Origin: an uncultured Anaerococcus sp.
GTDB taxonomy: Bacteria > Bacillota_A > Clostridia > Tissierellales > Peptoniphilaceae
Length of the DNA stretch: 7,276 nucleotides
NCBI GenBank assembly: GCA_945916625.1
Contig: CAMEGY010000048.1
Location: forward strand, 1-7,276
Direction: 5' to 3'
Shown piece after piece: positions 6,735 through 7,276 of this stretch (positions are counted from its first letter, which is position 1; every line of letters starts with the position of its first letter). The position numbers and the translations under genes were made by a program. Below the pieces are notes generated by a model. The model worked only from the letters and a program-made list of their open reading frames with translations, was not told the DNA's origin and did not search any database.

Positions 6735-6940
6735 AACAGTTTAATACTAACAATGAAAGAGGATTAGCCTATGAAGTCCTTTAGAGAGAAGATGCTTGGT
6801 GAAAATCTTTGGAACAATTAGGTGAAGGTTGCTTTCATATATGTTAATGTAGCATGCATAAATGCGAGAAAGAGTCTTTTTATAAGAAATTTAGGTGGTA
6901 ACGCGATAATTCGTCCTAGAATGCGTTATCACTTTTTTAT
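6735..6940 (+). promoter_or_regulatory. T-box riboswitch leader of valS, tRNA-Val responsive
   Basis: The leader senses uncharged tRNA. The stem I base is ATGAAAG (6753-6759) paired with CTTTCAT (6832-6838), and the next helix is CCTA (6768-6771) with TAGG (6819-6822). The loop between them has the 3' strand TGAAGGTTG, containing the GAA loop-E element and a GTT valine specifier (6828-6830) followed by a purine. The distal part has the AGAGAG motif (6783-6788) and a GGTG-containing loop. The T-box core AGGTGGTAACGCG (6893-6905) carries TGGT (6896-6899), whose U would pair with an A discriminator base. The antiterminator forms TTTAGG (6890-6895) with CCTAGA (6915-6920), plus GCGA (6903-6906) with TTCG/T (6911-6914), leaving the 7-base bulge TGGTAAC. 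Confidence 0.95.
6897..6938 (+). terminator. T-box regulated intrinsic terminator before valS
   Basis: GGTAACGC (6897-6904) pairs with GCGTTATC (6923-6930) over eight pairs including one G-U, followed by AC and a T6 run (6933-6938). The left arm shares bases with the antiterminator bulge and upper helix, so the two structures exclude each other. Uncharged tRNA-Val would favour the antiterminator and so valS transcription. Confidence 0.92.
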
Positions 6941-6954
6941 TGGGAGGAGAAAAT

Positions 6955-7276
6955 ATGGATACAAAATATAGTCCACAGGATTTTGAGAAAAAAATCTATG
7001 AGAAATGGGAAGATGGTGGCTATTTTAAGGCAAGAGTAAATAGGGATAAAAAGCCATTTACTATTGTTATGCCGCCACCAAATGTCACAGGTCAACTTCA
7101 CCTTGGCCATGCCCTAAATAATACCCTACAGGATATTATAATTAGGTATAAAAGACTAGCTGGTTTTGAAGCTCTTTGGATACCAGGAACAGACCACGCT
7201 TCCATCTCTACAGAAGCAAAGGTTGTAGGAAAGATTGCGAAAGAAGGAAAGACTAAGGCAGATCTTGGTAGAGATG
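6955..7276 (+). CDS. valS: Valyl-tRNA synthetase, N-terminal part (runs off the window)
   Basis: This class I aminoacyl-tRNA synthetase charges tRNA-Val with valine in the cytosol. Only the first 107 residues are present of a protein usually near 880-900 aa. The N-terminus reads [20 protein letters not shown]. The signature [16 protein letters not shown] follows, with the HIGH motif as H49-L50-G51-H52, then a [16 protein letters not shown] segment typical of ValRS. ATG 6955 is set by a strong GGGAGGAG (6942-6949) just past the leader terminator. The KMSKS motif, editing domain and C-terminal coiled coil lie beyond the right edge. Expression is expected to be controlled by the T-box leader directly upstream, whose GUU specifier agrees with the product. 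Confidence 0.98.
   Translation, partial: MDTKYSPQDFEKKIYEKWEDGGYFKARVNRDKKPFTIVMPPPNVTGQLHLGHALNNTLQDIIIRYKRLAGFEALWIPGTDHASISTEAKVVGKIAKEGKTKADLGRD

Larger units (their letters stand above)
6495..6954. other. Divergent regulatory region between the PPDK regulator gene and valS
   Basis: These 460 bases contain no credible protein gene. From left to right they hold the ribosome site, promoter and palindrome of the leftward PPDK unit (6495-6562), an AT-rich stretch of about 140 bases (6563-6700) in which I see nothing firm, and then the rightward valS promoter and its T-box leader (6701-6954). The middle stretch contains only weak repeats, including TCATGTAAA at 6559-6567 and again at 6659-6667. 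Confidence 0.8.

Noticed and set aside
6771..6821. Short frame ATGAAGTCC... of 16 codons in the valS leader, with AGAGG upstream
   Set aside because: It lies inside T-box stem I, whose bases are explained by RNA structure (AGAGAG motif, CCTA/TAGG helix). The T-box mechanism needs no leader peptide.

Overview
The window is low-GC Firmicutes DNA. Four things point there: AT-rich third positions, strong AGGAGG-type ribosome binding sites, a T-box leader in front of valS, and pyruvate phosphate dikinase (PPDK) paired with its regulatory kinase. The gene style resembles anaerobic cocci such as Anaerococcus or Peptoniphilus, but that genus guess is inference from general appearance.

Layout. From 1 to 2244 the plus strand carries a tight cluster of unrecognised envelope genes. 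It starts with a 5'-truncated, frameshifted lipoprotein gene, followed by an intact paralogous lipoprotein gene. Three small multi-pass membrane protein genes follow (122, 95 and 137 aa), with spacing or overlaps that suggest an operon. A small terminator-like hairpin sits at the end of the intact lipoprotein gene and makes the start of the next gene uncertain. From 2234 to 2941 the minus strand carries a TraX-family integral membrane protein gene broken by one in-frame TAA. From 3055 to 6494 the minus strand carries a two-gene unit: a PPDK regulatory kinase/phosphotransferase gene (YqfL/PpsR family) followed 14 bases later by ppdK, ended by a clear intrinsic terminator. From 6495 to 6954 is a divergent regulatory region. 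It holds the promoter of the PPDK unit, with a perfect 16-bp palindrome over its -35, and then the valS promoter and a complete T-box leader. valS begins at 6955 and runs off the right edge.

How the genes work together. PPDK interconverts pyruvate and phosphoenolpyruvate using ATP/AMP and Pi/PPi. The upstream regulatory protein is expected to switch PPDK off and on by modifying the active-site threonine two residues before the catalytic histidine (Thr453 and His455 here). valS is controlled separately, by uncharged tRNA-Val reading a GUU specifier codon in the leader.

No clearly new system is demonstrable. The most open questions are the lipoprotein/small-membrane-protein cluster, the palindrome at the PPDK promoter, and the fact that two genes are each broken by one small change, which could be real decay or sequence error.
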